From Alviniconcha marisindica (lineage: Eukaryota > Mollusca > Gastropoda > Provannidae): a stretch of DNA of 64,000 nucleotides. Position 1 is the first letter of the stretch, and each line of letters begins with the position of its first letter. Location: positions 131,001-195,000 of the forward strand of contig JABMCL010000598.1 of the NCBI GenBank assembly GCA_018857735.1. Reading direction: 5' to 3'. Under the pieces are notes generated by a model that worked only from the letters and a program-made list of their open reading frames with translations, was not told the DNA's origin and searched no databases. This document shows, piece after piece, positions 55,201-58,200 of the stretch. A program made the position numbers and the translations under genes.

Positions 55201-58093
55201 CTGTCCTCTTTTCTTGCACACCTTTTGGCACTAAGTCATATACTTCCCAATCAATACACACAGTTAGTGAGTTACTATTGCATTAATTATACTATTATAA
55301 ACTATACATTATTAGTAATATTACATCATACATGAAAGTCACAGCCTCTCTGGTGAGCCAGTTGCTGTAAGTTATCAGTAAATTGTGGATTTTAACTACA
55401 GTCCCTGGTGGACAGTTACTACTCATCATCTACTAGTAAATGAACCATCAAAAAAAGAAGAAGAAAAGCAGCTCACGTAGCTGCACTAACTCAACAACTT
55501 GACTCAAATGATACTGTGTGTATGTATACATGATACAGGTATGTAAACTAACACTAACAGTGACTCTCCATGGACCCAATTCCTGCACTAACTCAACTGA
55601 TACATCATTACATGGGCATGTAACTGTAACACTAACTCAAGTAACTGTGACTATCCATTGTATCCAGTTCCTGAGAAACAACTTGCCCACTGCCATCCAG
55701 TAGTGAAACAGTCAATCTTTTCATCTTTCTAAATCAGTAACTGTGTCACTGTGTCAACTGGTAATCATTCATGCAGAAACTGAGTTAAAATTGTAAGTGA
55801 CTATGGCTATGCTACAATACAAGTACAACTGTACACACTGCACTACAACTAGTAGTACTTACTAAAGATATCTTCTCAAGGCACAAAGCACAAATCCAGG
55901 CAGACACTCCAGCACCACTGTCATTAAATCCTTCTTCTTTTTTATTATCATTATTATGAATTCAAAGTAGCAGTATTTGATTTGAACACTTACAACAGAA
56001 AGCTGTCAGACTAGAGTCAACTGTACCTGCAAGTAAACTGAGCAGTCACGATATCCCTATGCAGTGCACACCTCCTCGCCAAGGTACTGGTAATGCAATC
56101 TAAGTGACATTCAGAATGGCTTAATCTATTGGATATTGCATAAGATGCCGTGTCTGCCTATGACTGTGGTTGCACTGTAAAACTGTCAACACAAGTGTCC
56201 AGTGACAGTGTGTAAGAACACAACACGGCTGTACAATGTGCACCAGGTCAGCAGAATGATGCACTCACAAAGAATCACACACAACCGATTAGGCCAACAA
56301 CCTTTTTATTCTGACACTGTACCAACAATTTGATCAACGTTGACAGCAGCCCTGCAACAGGTGCTGTTAATGCTTCAGTCGTGTAAGGGTCAAGGTTGAA
56401 GGAAGAGCGCTGACTCATTTTGCACTACAGTCAGCACAGCACTACAGTCAGCACAGCCCACTTTTTCATCACTGCGGTCTACAGTGCAATCTGAATACCT
56501 CCACCCTGCATGTTAATGTTAATGTTATTGTCGTGTCAAAATTACAAATTAGAAAACAACAACAAAAATACACACACAATAAACCAGTGTTCAGTAATTG
56601 AAGGAAAAAAAATCATGTGTGTGCTCTACTCCTCTCTAAGCGTAAACTAAAGGAGTAAACCTACAGAAACTGAGAAATAATAATAATAATAAGTAATTCT
56701 TATAACCCTTTTCTGTGGATGTTATGATTGTGTGACTGTGATTTTGGTGTGGTTACTCCATCATCATGTTATATGTATGGAATTTCATTGGGTGGGTCTT
56801 TTTGCGTCCCTCCACCTTGCATTTTGTTTTCTGCAAGGCTTTGTGTACTGAACTGTCAGTGTCAGCCTTTCAGTTCACAAGCCACCTGTTTCTTGCACAT
56901 GCAAGGAGATGGTTTTCAATGGGAACAGGTGTGTGCCAAAGGTCAGTGATCCAAGTGTGTGCTCATGAATACAAAACTGAGAACGTGTACAAAGGATCAT
57001 CACCTGTTCTGAATACCTGCATGGTCATCTTCGATCAGTCCACTGCCACACTTCATTTCTACCCCATTTATTGATTGACCTGGTTGCGTATACTAAAGAA
57101 ATGCTGGTGAACAACCTCACGTGATGTTTCACAACTCTGTCCACTGTCCAATAAAACCAGGTCAGAGACGGTTTTTAATTAGCATAACATTATGGTTTAG
57201 TTATGCAGAGTGAATGGAATTTTTTAACATCATGTTCTGTCTTACGTCTTAAAAGTTAAATATACTATGTTTATAAAATATAAGGAATCAGGAAAGGCTG
57301 AGACTAGAGCTACTATTAGTATTACTAAATAAAAGTTTGTTCTATTTCTGGTAGTAGTACCACAGGAGACAACTCTGGCCACATCAACTGTGACACACAA
57401 TCACACATGACCCATTTGCTCAGCTGCATTGTAAGTTGTGACGGTATGACGACCACACCCCCACCCCTCTCTTCCCTCCGACAGCACCATCTGCTATTGT
57501 CTACCCCCAAAAATGGCAGAAAAATAAACGTCCAATGTCTCGCTTGCCTGCTCTCTAAATAGTATGAGCTGCAAGTGTCTTAACCTGTGATGCGGAGACA
57601 GCAAGGTGCTACGCGAGAACCGTACTGCCAGACATGGATGACTGCCCACATTCCATAGATAGCCAGGTGCTTTTAGATCTACTTGTAAACGAGCTGTCAT
57701 CTATATCGACCAGCCGAGGTCACACTAGGTCGTCTGTTTCGTGATTAACATGAACATGAGAAGCTTGTAGTAGGAGCCGATACGACGGGATGAAAATGAT
57801 CAAGCCAAGTTACTTCTGATATAATCGAGGTCATGATGCGTGATAAACCGTTCAAGAAACAATTCACGCAAATGGCACCGTCACCTACGAATGATAATGC
57901 TGGGCGGCCGGTGAAACGCCTGTCTGCAACCACCTGACAGAAAACCTGGCATCTTTATCAAGTGAGAGTACATCAGATTTGTCCACCTAACATCGGGCTG
58001 TTTTTTCCAGTCAACAAATACGAATGCATTTTTACAAATCGAAAATAAATTACCTTCGTTGGTTAGGCCCTCTGGTTCAGAGGTATCCGCCAT
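3218..58093 (-). CDS. MAP7: MAP7/ensconsin-family microtubule-associated protein, whole gene (14 coding exons)
   Basis: I assembled this gene from 14 exons whose GT/AG borders and codon phases agree throughout. The exons are 58054-58093, 51805-52056, 51095-51336, 42727-43018, 35084-35218, 32796-33056, 29416-29654, 18992-19353, 18026-18206, 15487-15590, 14325-14381, 11777-12879, 4478-4815 and 3218-3231. The product is about 1,206 residues if exon 10 is allowed its missing base. MAP7 proteins bind the microtubule lattice through an N-terminal charged coil and recruit and activate kinesin-1 through the C-terminal MAP7 coiled coil. Both regions are visible here: residues 98-178, and about 572-722 with the family-typical EEYKAKLAEKRR and RLEMIMKR stretches. 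The protein is longer than vertebrate MAP7 (roughly 750 residues), mainly because of disordered linkers. Assignment rests on recognition of these motifs, not on a search. Which MAP7 paralogue of vertebrates it matches cannot be said. Confidence 0.9.
3370..3440. repeat. (TG)n microsatellite with TGCG/TGCATG variants (intron 13)
   Basis: Uninterrupted GT run from about 3371 to 3405, followed by degenerate GT/GC alternation. Confidence 0.9.
3558..3785. repeat. Minisatellite, 30-bp unit, 7-8 copies (intron 13)
   Basis: The unit begins CAGCATACCCAGTGTGCTCA and is divisible by three, giving a 10-residue repeat in the plus frame (SIPSVLNDPF) and open frames on the minus strand. One spacer of 6 bp (CACTTT) near 3713 interrupts the register. 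I regard the open frames as artefacts of the period. Confidence 0.92.
3975..4150 (-). repeat. Dispersed AAGGTCA-type repeat, partial copy (intron 13)
   Basis: Contains TGTGACCTTGACC, a CAGCAATCC block and a GATGTACCATCAATGCCAAACTAG-like block in the same order as copies at 17285-17495, 18540-18930 and, in reverse orientation, 53270-54230. Confidence 0.55.
4478..4815 (-). CDS. MAP7: MAP7-like exon 13: C-terminal acidic segment
   Basis: Residues 1090-1202. The acceptor is GTCTGTTTCAG; its first base completes the codon left by exon 12 across a 7-kb intron. Sequence is Ser-rich, then carries two short conserved-looking blocks: KDFEELIDLS at about 1131-1140 and PPPIIAFEESS at about 1184-1194. 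I read these as the short linear motifs of the MAP7 C-terminus, but with less certainty than the coiled coil. The donor is ACAG|GTAATG, phase 1. The link to exon 12 rests on phase and on composition. Confidence 0.75.
5286..5335 (+). repeat. Left arm of a 50-bp inverted repeat
   Basis: The sequence begins GGGAACCAGCCAACTTTATT. It is the reverse complement of 6831-6880 with only two mismatches in 50. The spacer is 1,495 bp. Confidence 0.9.
6043..6099. repeat. (TA)n microsatellite
   Basis: Uninterrupted TA dinucleotide run within the interval bounded by the 50-bp inverted repeats. Confidence 0.95.
6641..6670 (-). CDS. Candidate start exon of a nested or downstream gene (MAAASDVLCQ)
   Basis: ATG at 6670 lies in CCAAGATGGCCGCC, a classic YY1/initiation context, and after ten codons (MAAASDVLCQ) a donor CAG|GTAACG follows in phase 0. 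It cannot join exon 13 of the MAP7-like gene directly, because that would give an immediate TAG, and joining the exon 14 acceptor gives only a 22-residue peptide. Partners could be in-phase acceptors in the 2519-3145 frame (for example GACACCCAG near 3088) or exons beyond position 1. A weak candidate internal exon is the minus-strand frame ending GGVVDGFFKA at a GTAAGG donor near 5936. Short exons are easily produced by chance, so confidence is low. Confidence 0.35.
6671..6880 (-). promoter_or_regulatory. Candidate internal promoter on the minus strand (intron 12)
   Basis: The segment is CpG-richer than the surrounding intron. On the minus strand a TATATA element lies at 6804-6809, about 135 bp upstream of an ATG in a YY1-like context (CCAAGATGGCCGCC at 6670), with a GCGCCTGCG NRF-1-like word between. 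It could start a short transcript covering only the 3' exons or a separate gene leaving the window on the left. Confidence 0.35.
6831..6880 (-). repeat. Right arm of the 50-bp inverted repeat
   Basis: Partner of 5286-5335. Such pairs can be terminal inverted repeats of a non-autonomous DNA transposon, but I see no clear target-site duplication. Confidence 0.9.
8312..8345. repeat. (CA)n microsatellite
   Basis: Uninterrupted CA run. Confidence 0.95.
8498..8602. repeat. Tandem repeat, ~25-bp unit, 4 copies
   Basis: Copies of an AGCAAAGTAGCCCCCTTAAT-like unit; two central copies are identical. Confidence 0.8.
10300..10715. repeat. Minisatellite, 44-bp unit, ~9 copies (intron 12)
   Basis: Copies begin AGAGACAGACCAGTCTGCGG at 44-bp spacing (for example 10343 and 10387) and are nearly identical, suggesting recent expansion. 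CAGACCAGTCTG within the unit is a near-palindrome. Confidence 0.93.
11340..11760. repeat. Degenerate CA-rich minisatellite, ~21-22-bp unit, next to the exon 12 donor
   Basis: Units of the form ACACACACCAACTGACCC. It starts only about 16 bp downstream of the exon 12 donor (11776) in transcript orientation, where it reads as UG-rich RNA with repeated GUUGGUGUGUG. Confidence 0.88.
11777..12879 (-). CDS. MAP7: MAP7-like exon 12: long disordered tail with two FKSPLLQ motifs
   Basis: Residues 723-1089, the largest exon. It is rich in Ser, Pro, Thr, Ala and acidic residues and lacks a fold. Two copies of a motif stand out 25 residues apart: FKSPLLQKLVEG at about 867 and FKSPLLQNLLGK at about 892. 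This looks like an internal duplication of a short linear interaction motif. The later part is acidic and Ser-rich (DVDTSEDSSSSSHSSPSH). The acceptor is a NAGNAG (GTGCAG|CAG|GAA near 12880-12877) and the donor is CCAG|GTGAGT in phase 2, matching exon 13. A minisatellite carrying further copies of the acceptor lies directly upstream in intron 11. Confidence 0.9.
12881..13280. repeat. Minisatellite, ~67-70-bp unit, abutting the exon 12 acceptor (intron 11)
   Basis: TGCTGCACAACAAAC words at 12878, 12948 and 13015, and a TTCTGCACAACAAAC variant near 13085, mark the first copies; later copies shorten to CACTGATGTAC units. The first copy is the real acceptor region of exon 12, so the array contains several extra copies of that 3' splice site. 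Confidence 0.85.
13545..14018. repeat. Minisatellite, ~47-56-bp unit, ~9 copies (intron 11)
   Basis: Copies share TACCACAGACCAATCAGGAC and end in CACAGGTCATCTTCATC or a shortened form. Length variation comes from the optional TTCATC segment. Confidence 0.9.
14325..14381 (-). CDS. MAP7: MAP7-like exon 11: end of the MAP7 domain
   Basis: This 57-nt exon (19 codons, phase 0 at both ends) encodes RLEMIMKRVKTDNAGDGSK, residues 704-722. The RLEMIMKR stretch corresponds to the conserved end of the MAP7 domain (RLEEIMKR-like in other members), which makes the call firm despite its small size. The acceptor is TTTGTTTCAG; the donor is AAG|GTCAGT, slightly weak at +3. Being a short symmetrical exon, it could be skipped in frame. 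Confidence 0.88.
14515..14890. repeat. G-rich minisatellite, ~32-bp unit, ~11 copies (intron 10)
   Basis: The unit begins CATGGTCAGATCCTGAGGGT followed by a GGGGGTGATGGG-type block. The plus strand is strongly G-rich (C-rich in the transcript). Confidence 0.92.
14890..15065. repeat. Irregular G-rich tract with a ~21-nt poly-G run
   Basis: Degenerate CATGGTGAGGTCATGGGG units plus an uninterrupted G run at about 14982-15002. Runs this long are often mis-sized in assemblies. Confidence 0.85.
15068..15395. repeat. G-rich minisatellite, ~32-bp unit, ~10 copies, next to the exon 10 donor
   Basis: Same CATGGTCAGATCCTGAGG core as 14515-14890 but with an ACTGGGGGGAG block, so the two arrays are related sub-families. 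It ends about 90 bp from the exon 10 donor. Confidence 0.92.
15487..15590 (-). CDS. MAP7: MAP7-like exon 10: MAP7 domain, with an apparent one-base deletion
   Basis: Exon borders are clear: TTTGCAG at the acceptor and AAACGG|GTGAGG at the donor. It opens in phase 0 as KEEAERKAREDA, but near 15555-15557 the frame breaks. One base further on, the other frame continues the coil perfectly as ERHEMERQEKARREEERLER. Exons 9 and 11 both require phase 0, so the exon should be 105 nt; it is 104 nt. Read literally, the protein changes frame after about residue 680 and meets TGA inside exon 11, losing the rest of the MAP7 domain and the tail. A sequencing/assembly error is the simplest cause; a real truncating allele is possible. 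Confidence 0.85.
15591..16035. repeat. Minisatellite, 44-bp unit, ~10 copies, abutting and copying the exon 10 acceptor (intron 9)
   Basis: Copies at 15591, 15635, 15679, 15727, 15771, 15815, 15859, 15903, 15947 and 15991. In transcript orientation each carries GTTGTTTGCTGAAAGAGGAA, nearly the acceptor plus first exon bases of exon 10, with CTG in place of the functional CAG. Confidence 0.92.
16150..16700. repeat. Minisatellite, ~35-bp unit (some 44-50 bp), ~14 copies (intron 9)
   Basis: Copies share CACCAACAGTGCAGTTATAC and TCTTTCTGTATGCAG-like blocks. It is related to the adjacent 44-bp array through the GCAGTTA and CTTCCTCTTTCTG segments, and the units at 16060-16130 are intermediate forms. 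Confidence 0.9.
17285..17495 (-). repeat. Dispersed AAGGTCA-type repeat, copy (intron 9)
   Basis: Contains a GATGATGCACCACCATACCA block and AAGTTTGGTTACAAA, shared with 18540-18930 and, in reverse, with 53320-53350. Confidence 0.55.
17540..17995. repeat. Minisatellite, 44-bp unit, ~10 copies (intron 9)
   Basis: Copies begin GTGTAGAACAACAGCTTCCT and are nearly identical; one carries an extra GTGT near 17646 and the last is shortened. It stops 30 bp from the exon 9 donor. Confidence 0.93.
18026..18206 (-). CDS. MAP7: MAP7-like exon 9: MAP7 domain coiled coil
   Basis: Residues 608-668, an almost pure Glu/Arg/Ala helix (RLEEERLRQEEEEQRRQDEE, MRLAEEARKAEEERLQ, ARKAEEAARHEQERLA). The acceptor is preceded by a strong T-rich tract and TGTTCAG; the first base completes the split codon of exon 8. 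The donor is GCA|GTGAGT, phase 0. It forms the middle of the MAP7 domain. A 44-bp minisatellite (17540-17995) starts about 30 bp into the downstream intron. Confidence 0.92.
18467..18488. repeat. Poly-C run (intron 8)
   Basis: About 20 consecutive C on the plus strand; length is likely to be unreliable. Confidence 0.9.
18540..18930 (-). repeat. Dispersed AAGGTCA-type repeat, two linked copies (intron 8)
   Basis: Two imperfect units with CAGTGGTACAGAAA or GTGGTTCAGAA, CTGACTACAGCAATCCCATC and ATGATGCACCA blocks in conserved order. Same family as 53270-54230. Confidence 0.55.
18992..19353 (-). CDS. MAP7: MAP7-like exon 8: linker and start of the MAP7 (kinesin-1-binding) domain
   Basis: Residues 488-607. 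The first two thirds are disordered (Ser/Pro/Ala and a run of proline near GAPPPPPPRPAPS). From about residue 565 the sequence becomes the highly characteristic opening of the MAP7 domain: GDISAEEYKAKLAEKRRQAR followed by EKAEKEAEEERKRREEE. In studied members this coiled coil binds the kinesin-1 stalk. The acceptor is a NAGNAG (CTCAG|CAG|AAG at 19354-19351), so one Gln may be optional. The donor GA|GTAAGT leaves two bases of a codon (phase 2), completed by exon 9. Confidence 0.93.
19354..20115 (-). other. Left part of intron 7, nothing recognised
   Basis: AT-rich intronic sequence between the exon 8 acceptor and the first array; no exon or RNA gene seen. Confidence 0.5.
20125..20640. repeat. 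Minisatellite, 22-bp unit, ~23 copies (intron 7)
   Basis: Unit TGGCCACAGTCTGCTTACTG plus TC, with occasional shortened CAGTATGTC units. Because 22 is not divisible by three, three units form a 22-residue super-period that stays open in more than one frame. Confidence 0.93.
20690..21420. repeat. Minisatellite, ~41-bp unit, ~17 copies (intron 7)
   Basis: Copies share ACATCAACCTACAATCGGGT and CAAAGTCTGGCTAGTCTGG. Variants lack CAAA. The TCTGGCCACA core suggests descent from the neighbouring 22-bp array. Confidence 0.92.
22116..22515. repeat. Minisatellite, exactly 40-bp unit, 10 copies (intron 7)
   Basis: ATTCGGCCAGCTGCCCGGCA recurs every 40 bp from 22116 to 22476, with a few substitutions. 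CAGCTG sits in a GGCCAGCTGCCC near-palindrome. Confidence 0.95.
22520..24235 (-). other. Middle of intron 7, no gene recognised
   Basis: Mixed AT-rich sequence with short open frames on both strands that lack splice context or recognisable motifs. A C-run lies near 23260. Confidence 0.5.
24235..24780. repeat. Degenerate minisatellite, ~60-bp unit, ~9 copies (intron 7)
   Basis: Units share CTTGTCCCTTACAAGGTGAA and CAAGGT...CTGGGCTGAAG blocks; outer copies are strongly diverged. Confidence 0.85.
26020..26722. repeat. Minisatellite, 36-bp unit (12 codons), ~19 copies, open on both strands (intron 7)
   Basis: The unit reads AGCTGACAAGGTCAAGGCTG then ATTTTGTGACTGATAG. In the plus frame it encodes RADKVKADFVTD; in the minus frame LSALSVTKSALT. 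Units with a 2-bp insertion (GATCAGAG) reset the frame at about 26080, 26335 and 26550. Each unit carries an AAGGTCAAG word. Confidence 0.93.
26722..27115. repeat. Minisatellite, ~41-bp unit, ~8 copies (intron 7)
   Basis: ACAAGGTCAAGATTTGACTG followed by TATGGCCAATCAGAACAACA. A clear relative of the 36-bp array to its left. CCAATCAG is a perfect inverted CCAAT-box type word in every unit. Confidence 0.9.
28393..28440 (+). repeat. Dispersed repeat tail ending in (TTAC)n (intron 7)
   Basis: About 45 bp nearly identical, in reverse orientation, to 49186-49230; it ends in ACTTACTTACTT. A short conserved 3' end with a simple-repeat tail is typical of SINE/LINE 3' termini. Confidence 0.65.
28665..29075. 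repeat. Minisatellite, 26-bp unit, ~16 copies (intron 7)
   Basis: Unit CATCAATATTAACATTAAGG plus CAGTGC with point variants. Confidence 0.93.
29325..29358. repeat. (CA)n microsatellite near the exon 7 donor
   Basis: Reads as (UG)n in the transcript, about 60 nt past the donor at 29415. Confidence 0.93.
29416..29654 (-). CDS. MAP7: MAP7-like exon 7: basic linker
   Basis: Residues 408-487. The acceptor is TTCCATCTAG and the donor is ACCAGG|GTAGGT, ending in phase 0. The segment is Lys/Arg/Glu-rich (ARRGEAKEEDRKTADRPG, KEEEKRSVEKSGVKISRS) and then Ser/Thr-Pro-rich (LDRLSTPRQLPKGGGDGKD, STPRRESPV). It contains repeated STPR motifs, plausible proline-directed kinase sites. A (UG)n run (29325-29358, minus strand) starts about 60 bp after the donor. 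No recognised domain. Confidence 0.8.
29655..32795 (-). other. Intron 6 (3.1 kb)
   Basis: Apart from the array at 31330-31935, the intron shows no exon, RNA gene or recognisable element. Confidence 0.55.
31330..31935. repeat. Minisatellite, 56-bp unit, ~10 copies (intron 6)
   Basis: Units share GGATTTGGTGAGGGGTTCCT and GAGGATTCACAAACGGTGGT. Central copies are near-identical and outer ones diverge (TTCATGGACATG for TTCGAGGACATG), the usual pattern of expansion from the centre. Confidence 0.93.
32796..33056 (-). CDS. MAP7: MAP7-like exon 6: Pro/Ser/Arg linker
   Basis: Residues 321-407. The acceptor is GCCGACTCAG and the donor is AGAG|GTAGTG. Phase 1 on both sides makes it another cassette-like exon (261 nt). 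The product is a basic, Pro- and Ser-rich disordered linker (APSAPPPSRPKSVMTLSASS, then RENRTPRKPRPASVG and SPRSKSTDRLARG). Several S/T-P and RxxS-like sites suggest phosphorylation, in keeping with how MAP7 proteins are regulated. It has higher GC content than the flanking intron, consistent with coding sequence. Confidence 0.82.
33057..35083 (-). other. Intron 5 (2.0 kb), no other feature
   Basis: Only short GT-rich stretches at 34038-34066 and 34408-34424 stand out. No exon seen between exons 5 and 6. Confidence 0.5.
35084..35218 (-). CDS. MAP7: MAP7-like exon 5
   Basis: Residues 276-320, in phase with exon 4 (two bases complete its open codon) and ending in phase 1 at a good donor, CTTG|GTAAGG. 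The acceptor is TGTGCTTTAG. It encodes a Ser/Thr-rich linker (PPGGTMPTTKHLSVSTSVLY and NVSSKPDSLLG) with no recognised domain. Its length (135 nt, divisible by three, with matching phase at both ends) means it could be skipped without disturbing the frame, as is common for MAP7 linker exons. Confidence 0.75.
36735..36925. repeat. Tandem repeat, 63-bp unit, 3 copies (intron 4)
   Basis: Units share CAGTATGCACAGTACACACA and GGAAGACTGCCCCACGTCAG. The unit is divisible by three and opens frames on both strands. Confidence 0.9.
38508..38582. repeat. (TA)n microsatellite (intron 4)
   Basis: Long TA run with one AATA interruption near 38540. Confidence 0.95.
39306..39600. repeat. Minisatellite, 36-38-bp unit, ~7 copies (intron 4)
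   Basis: Units contain GTGGGCAGAACCAACACACT and TCATCCTTACTAT with an optional CA. The last two units carry a different insert (TGTTGTCATTTGAAATGGAG). Confidence 0.92.
40312..40366. repeat. (TC)n microsatellite (intron 4)
   Basis: Uninterrupted TC run of over 50 bp. Confidence 0.95.
40446..40540 (+). repeat. Direct repeat, copy 1 of 2 (intron 4)
   Basis: Begins TTAGCAAGGACTAGTTGTTA and is about 80% alike to 40920-41008, 475 bp away. Both end in GAGTTCAA followed by a pyrimidine-rich tail. Confidence 0.8.
40920..41008 (+). repeat. Direct repeat, copy 2 of 2 (intron 4)
   Basis: Partner of 40446-40540. GAGTTCAAGT followed by TCTCTCCCTCTCTC resembles the ends of a short interspersed element. 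Confidence 0.8.
42727..43018 (-). CDS. MAP7: MAP7-like exon 4: end of microtubule-binding region
   Basis: Residues 179-275. It continues the helix (SRRESLLMKAEERVARYEAW), then becomes basic and Ser-rich (GQKGGRSHVLGFGSATPRDI, RPRRSSSHSALVRRSPNGSD). The RSHVLGFGSATPR block is typical of the conserved end of the MAP7 microtubule-binding region, as far as I recognise it. The acceptor is GTGTGTGCAG and the donor is ACCG|GTAGGT (phase 1). In the pre-mRNA the tract before the acceptor is UG-rich and lies close to two long (UG)n runs, which is unusual and may make inclusion of this exon regulated. Confidence 0.9.
43080..43252. repeat. Two (CA)n tracts separated by a duplicated 40-bp segment, just upstream of the exon 4 acceptor
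   Basis: CA runs at 43081-43140 and 43183-43252 with the segment GTTGTCAGACTATTCAGTG at 43048 and 43149. Exon 4 starts at 43018, so the transcript reads (UG)n within 65 nt of the 3' splice site. Confidence 0.92.
43625..44335. repeat. Degenerate minisatellite, ~36-bp unit, ~19 copies (intron 3)
   Basis: Units carry GTGTGGGCAAACCTAGGTAT and GAATGACACCTA; a second unit type (CTGTATGAATGATATGTAGGC) alternates with it in the left half, giving a ~73-bp higher-order period. Confidence 0.9.
44395..44700. repeat. Minisatellite, 35-bp unit, ~8 copies (intron 3)
   Basis: CCTAAAGTCTCCCACCATCC followed by ACAGTCTCAGGAAGT. Confidence 0.92.
44949..45412. repeat. Minisatellite, 42-bp unit (14 codons), 11 copies, open in three frames (intron 3)
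   Basis: CACACCAACAAAGATCAATC recurs every 42 bp from 44949. All three plus frames stay open for over 100 codons, which is a consequence of the period and the absence of stops in one unit. Confidence 0.95.
46440..47130. repeat. G-rich minisatellite, ~36-44-bp unit, ~17 copies (intron 3)
   Basis: Units contain GGCTGGCAAACCTGTATCAC and TGCTGGCCTCTGTGG followed by variable G/T runs. Strong guanine bias on the plus strand opens several long frames that are not genes. Confidence 0.93.
47131..48300 (-). other. Intron 3 stretch without gene
   Basis: Holds GT-rich runs (47262-47330), a CA run (47672-47708), ATG/GAT-rich DNA near 47940-47990 and G-runs near 48069-48089. Confidence 0.5.
48305..48570. 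repeat. Degenerate tandem repeat, ~24-30-bp unit, ~9 copies (intron 3)
   Basis: Units resemble TTCACTTTGACATGTTCAGTA with GAGTTTGATGTG variants. Confidence 0.82.
49186..49230 (-). repeat. Dispersed repeat tail, reverse copy (intron 3)
   Basis: Reverse complement of 28393-28440 with few differences; see that entry. Confidence 0.65.
49590..51030. repeat. Minisatellite, ~54-69-bp unit, ~22 copies, largest array of the window (intron 3)
   Basis: Units contain AAGCTTGCCCACACTCCCAA, CTACCCTTCAAGTGTCTAGT and TTAGCTTGTTTGTCACAC, with TTTGT optional. The array ends about 70 bp from the exon 3 donor. Confidence 0.94.
51095..51336 (-). CDS. MAP7: MAP7-like exon 3: N-terminal microtubule-binding coil
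   Basis: Residues 98-178 form a nearly uninterrupted charged helix: DPDRIKKDREREERVRLARE at the start, a Q-rich middle (VELQQQQRQAQ), and dense Arg/Glu to the end (EVERRRREREIAEK). This is the arrangement of the N-terminal microtubule-binding coil of MAP7/ensconsin, and it is the most diagnostic part of the N-terminal half. The acceptor is TGCGTACAG and the donor is AAA|GTGAGT, ending in phase 0. The split first codon is completed by the final G of exon 2. A 69-bp minisatellite ends only about 70 bp downstream of the donor. Confidence 0.92.
51805..52056 (-). CDS. MAP7: MAP7-like exon 2
   Basis: Residues 14-97. The acceptor is a pyrimidine-rich tract ending in CCACAG and the donor is AAAG|GTGACA. 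The exon begins with two bases that complete the codon left open by exon 1, and ends in phase 1. The encoded segment is Ser/Pro/Gly-rich and basic (SSSPRSSPRRTAAN, then HKLRSPRGRAAAV), so it is presumably disordered and a candidate for phosphorylation. No domain is recognised. It immediately precedes the microtubule-binding coil, like the variable N-terminal extension of other MAP7 proteins. Confidence 0.85.
52225..52650. repeat. Minisatellite, 42-bp unit (14 codons), ~7 clean copies plus degenerate ends (intron 1)
   Basis: AGGAGAGGTTCTTCAACACG recurs every 42 bp from 52392. Open on both strands (plus EERFFNTEMWRTVQQ, minus NSAPHFRVEEPLLL), again a consequence of period. Confidence 0.95.
53270..54230 (+). 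repeat. Degenerate head-to-tail repeats with TTCAAGGTCAAGGTCACAG motif (intron 1)
   Basis: Five or so units of about 180 bp, each with AACCAAACTTGGTAT-, CATCATAAGC-, and CAAGGTCAAGGTCACAG-like blocks in fixed order. They match the reverse-oriented pieces at 3975-4150, 17285-17495 and 18540-18930. Probably an interspersed family common in molluscs (recognition from memory). Confidence 0.65.
54231..58053 (-). other. Right part of intron 1, no feature recognised
   Basis: AT-rich, with short simple repeats only (for example C-run at 54470 and AAT repeats near 56675). No coding exon or conserved RNA seen. Confidence 0.5.
58054..58093 (-). CDS. MAP7: MAP7-like exon 1 (start exon)
   Basis: The exon encodes residues 1-13, MADTSEPEGLTNE, plus the first base of the next codon, and ends at a GTAATT donor (phase 1). 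It is acidic and shows no domain. I chose this ATG because it has a strong context (GCGAAAATGGCGG), lies beside promoter-like motifs, and its phase joins exactly to exon 2 at 52056. The exon is separated from exon 2 by a 6-kb intron, the usual layout for a first exon carrying little protein. A more 5' non-coding exon cannot be excluded. Confidence 0.75.
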
Positions 58094-58200
58094 TTTCGCT
58101 CTAGCATGACGTCACTATCACTCTACAGGAAGTGTCCAGTTGACAGCTGCGCACGAGGCAACCTGATAATGATTCTAAATTTAAAATGACCTTTTCTTTA
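58094..58200 (-). promoter_or_regulatory. Probable 5' UTR/promoter of the MAP7-like gene with CRE and YY1-like motifs
   Basis: A perfect 8-bp CRE palindrome (TGACGTCA) lies at 58107-58114, only 14 bp upstream of the start codon on the minus strand. The start sits in AAAATGGCGG, which matches the YY1 motif often found at transcription/translation starts of TATA-less animal genes and is also a good initiation context. A CRE is usually near the transcription start, so the 5' UTR may be very short, or the motif may lie within it. No TATA box is evident close by. Motif functions are inferred from known consensus sequences. Confidence 0.5.
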
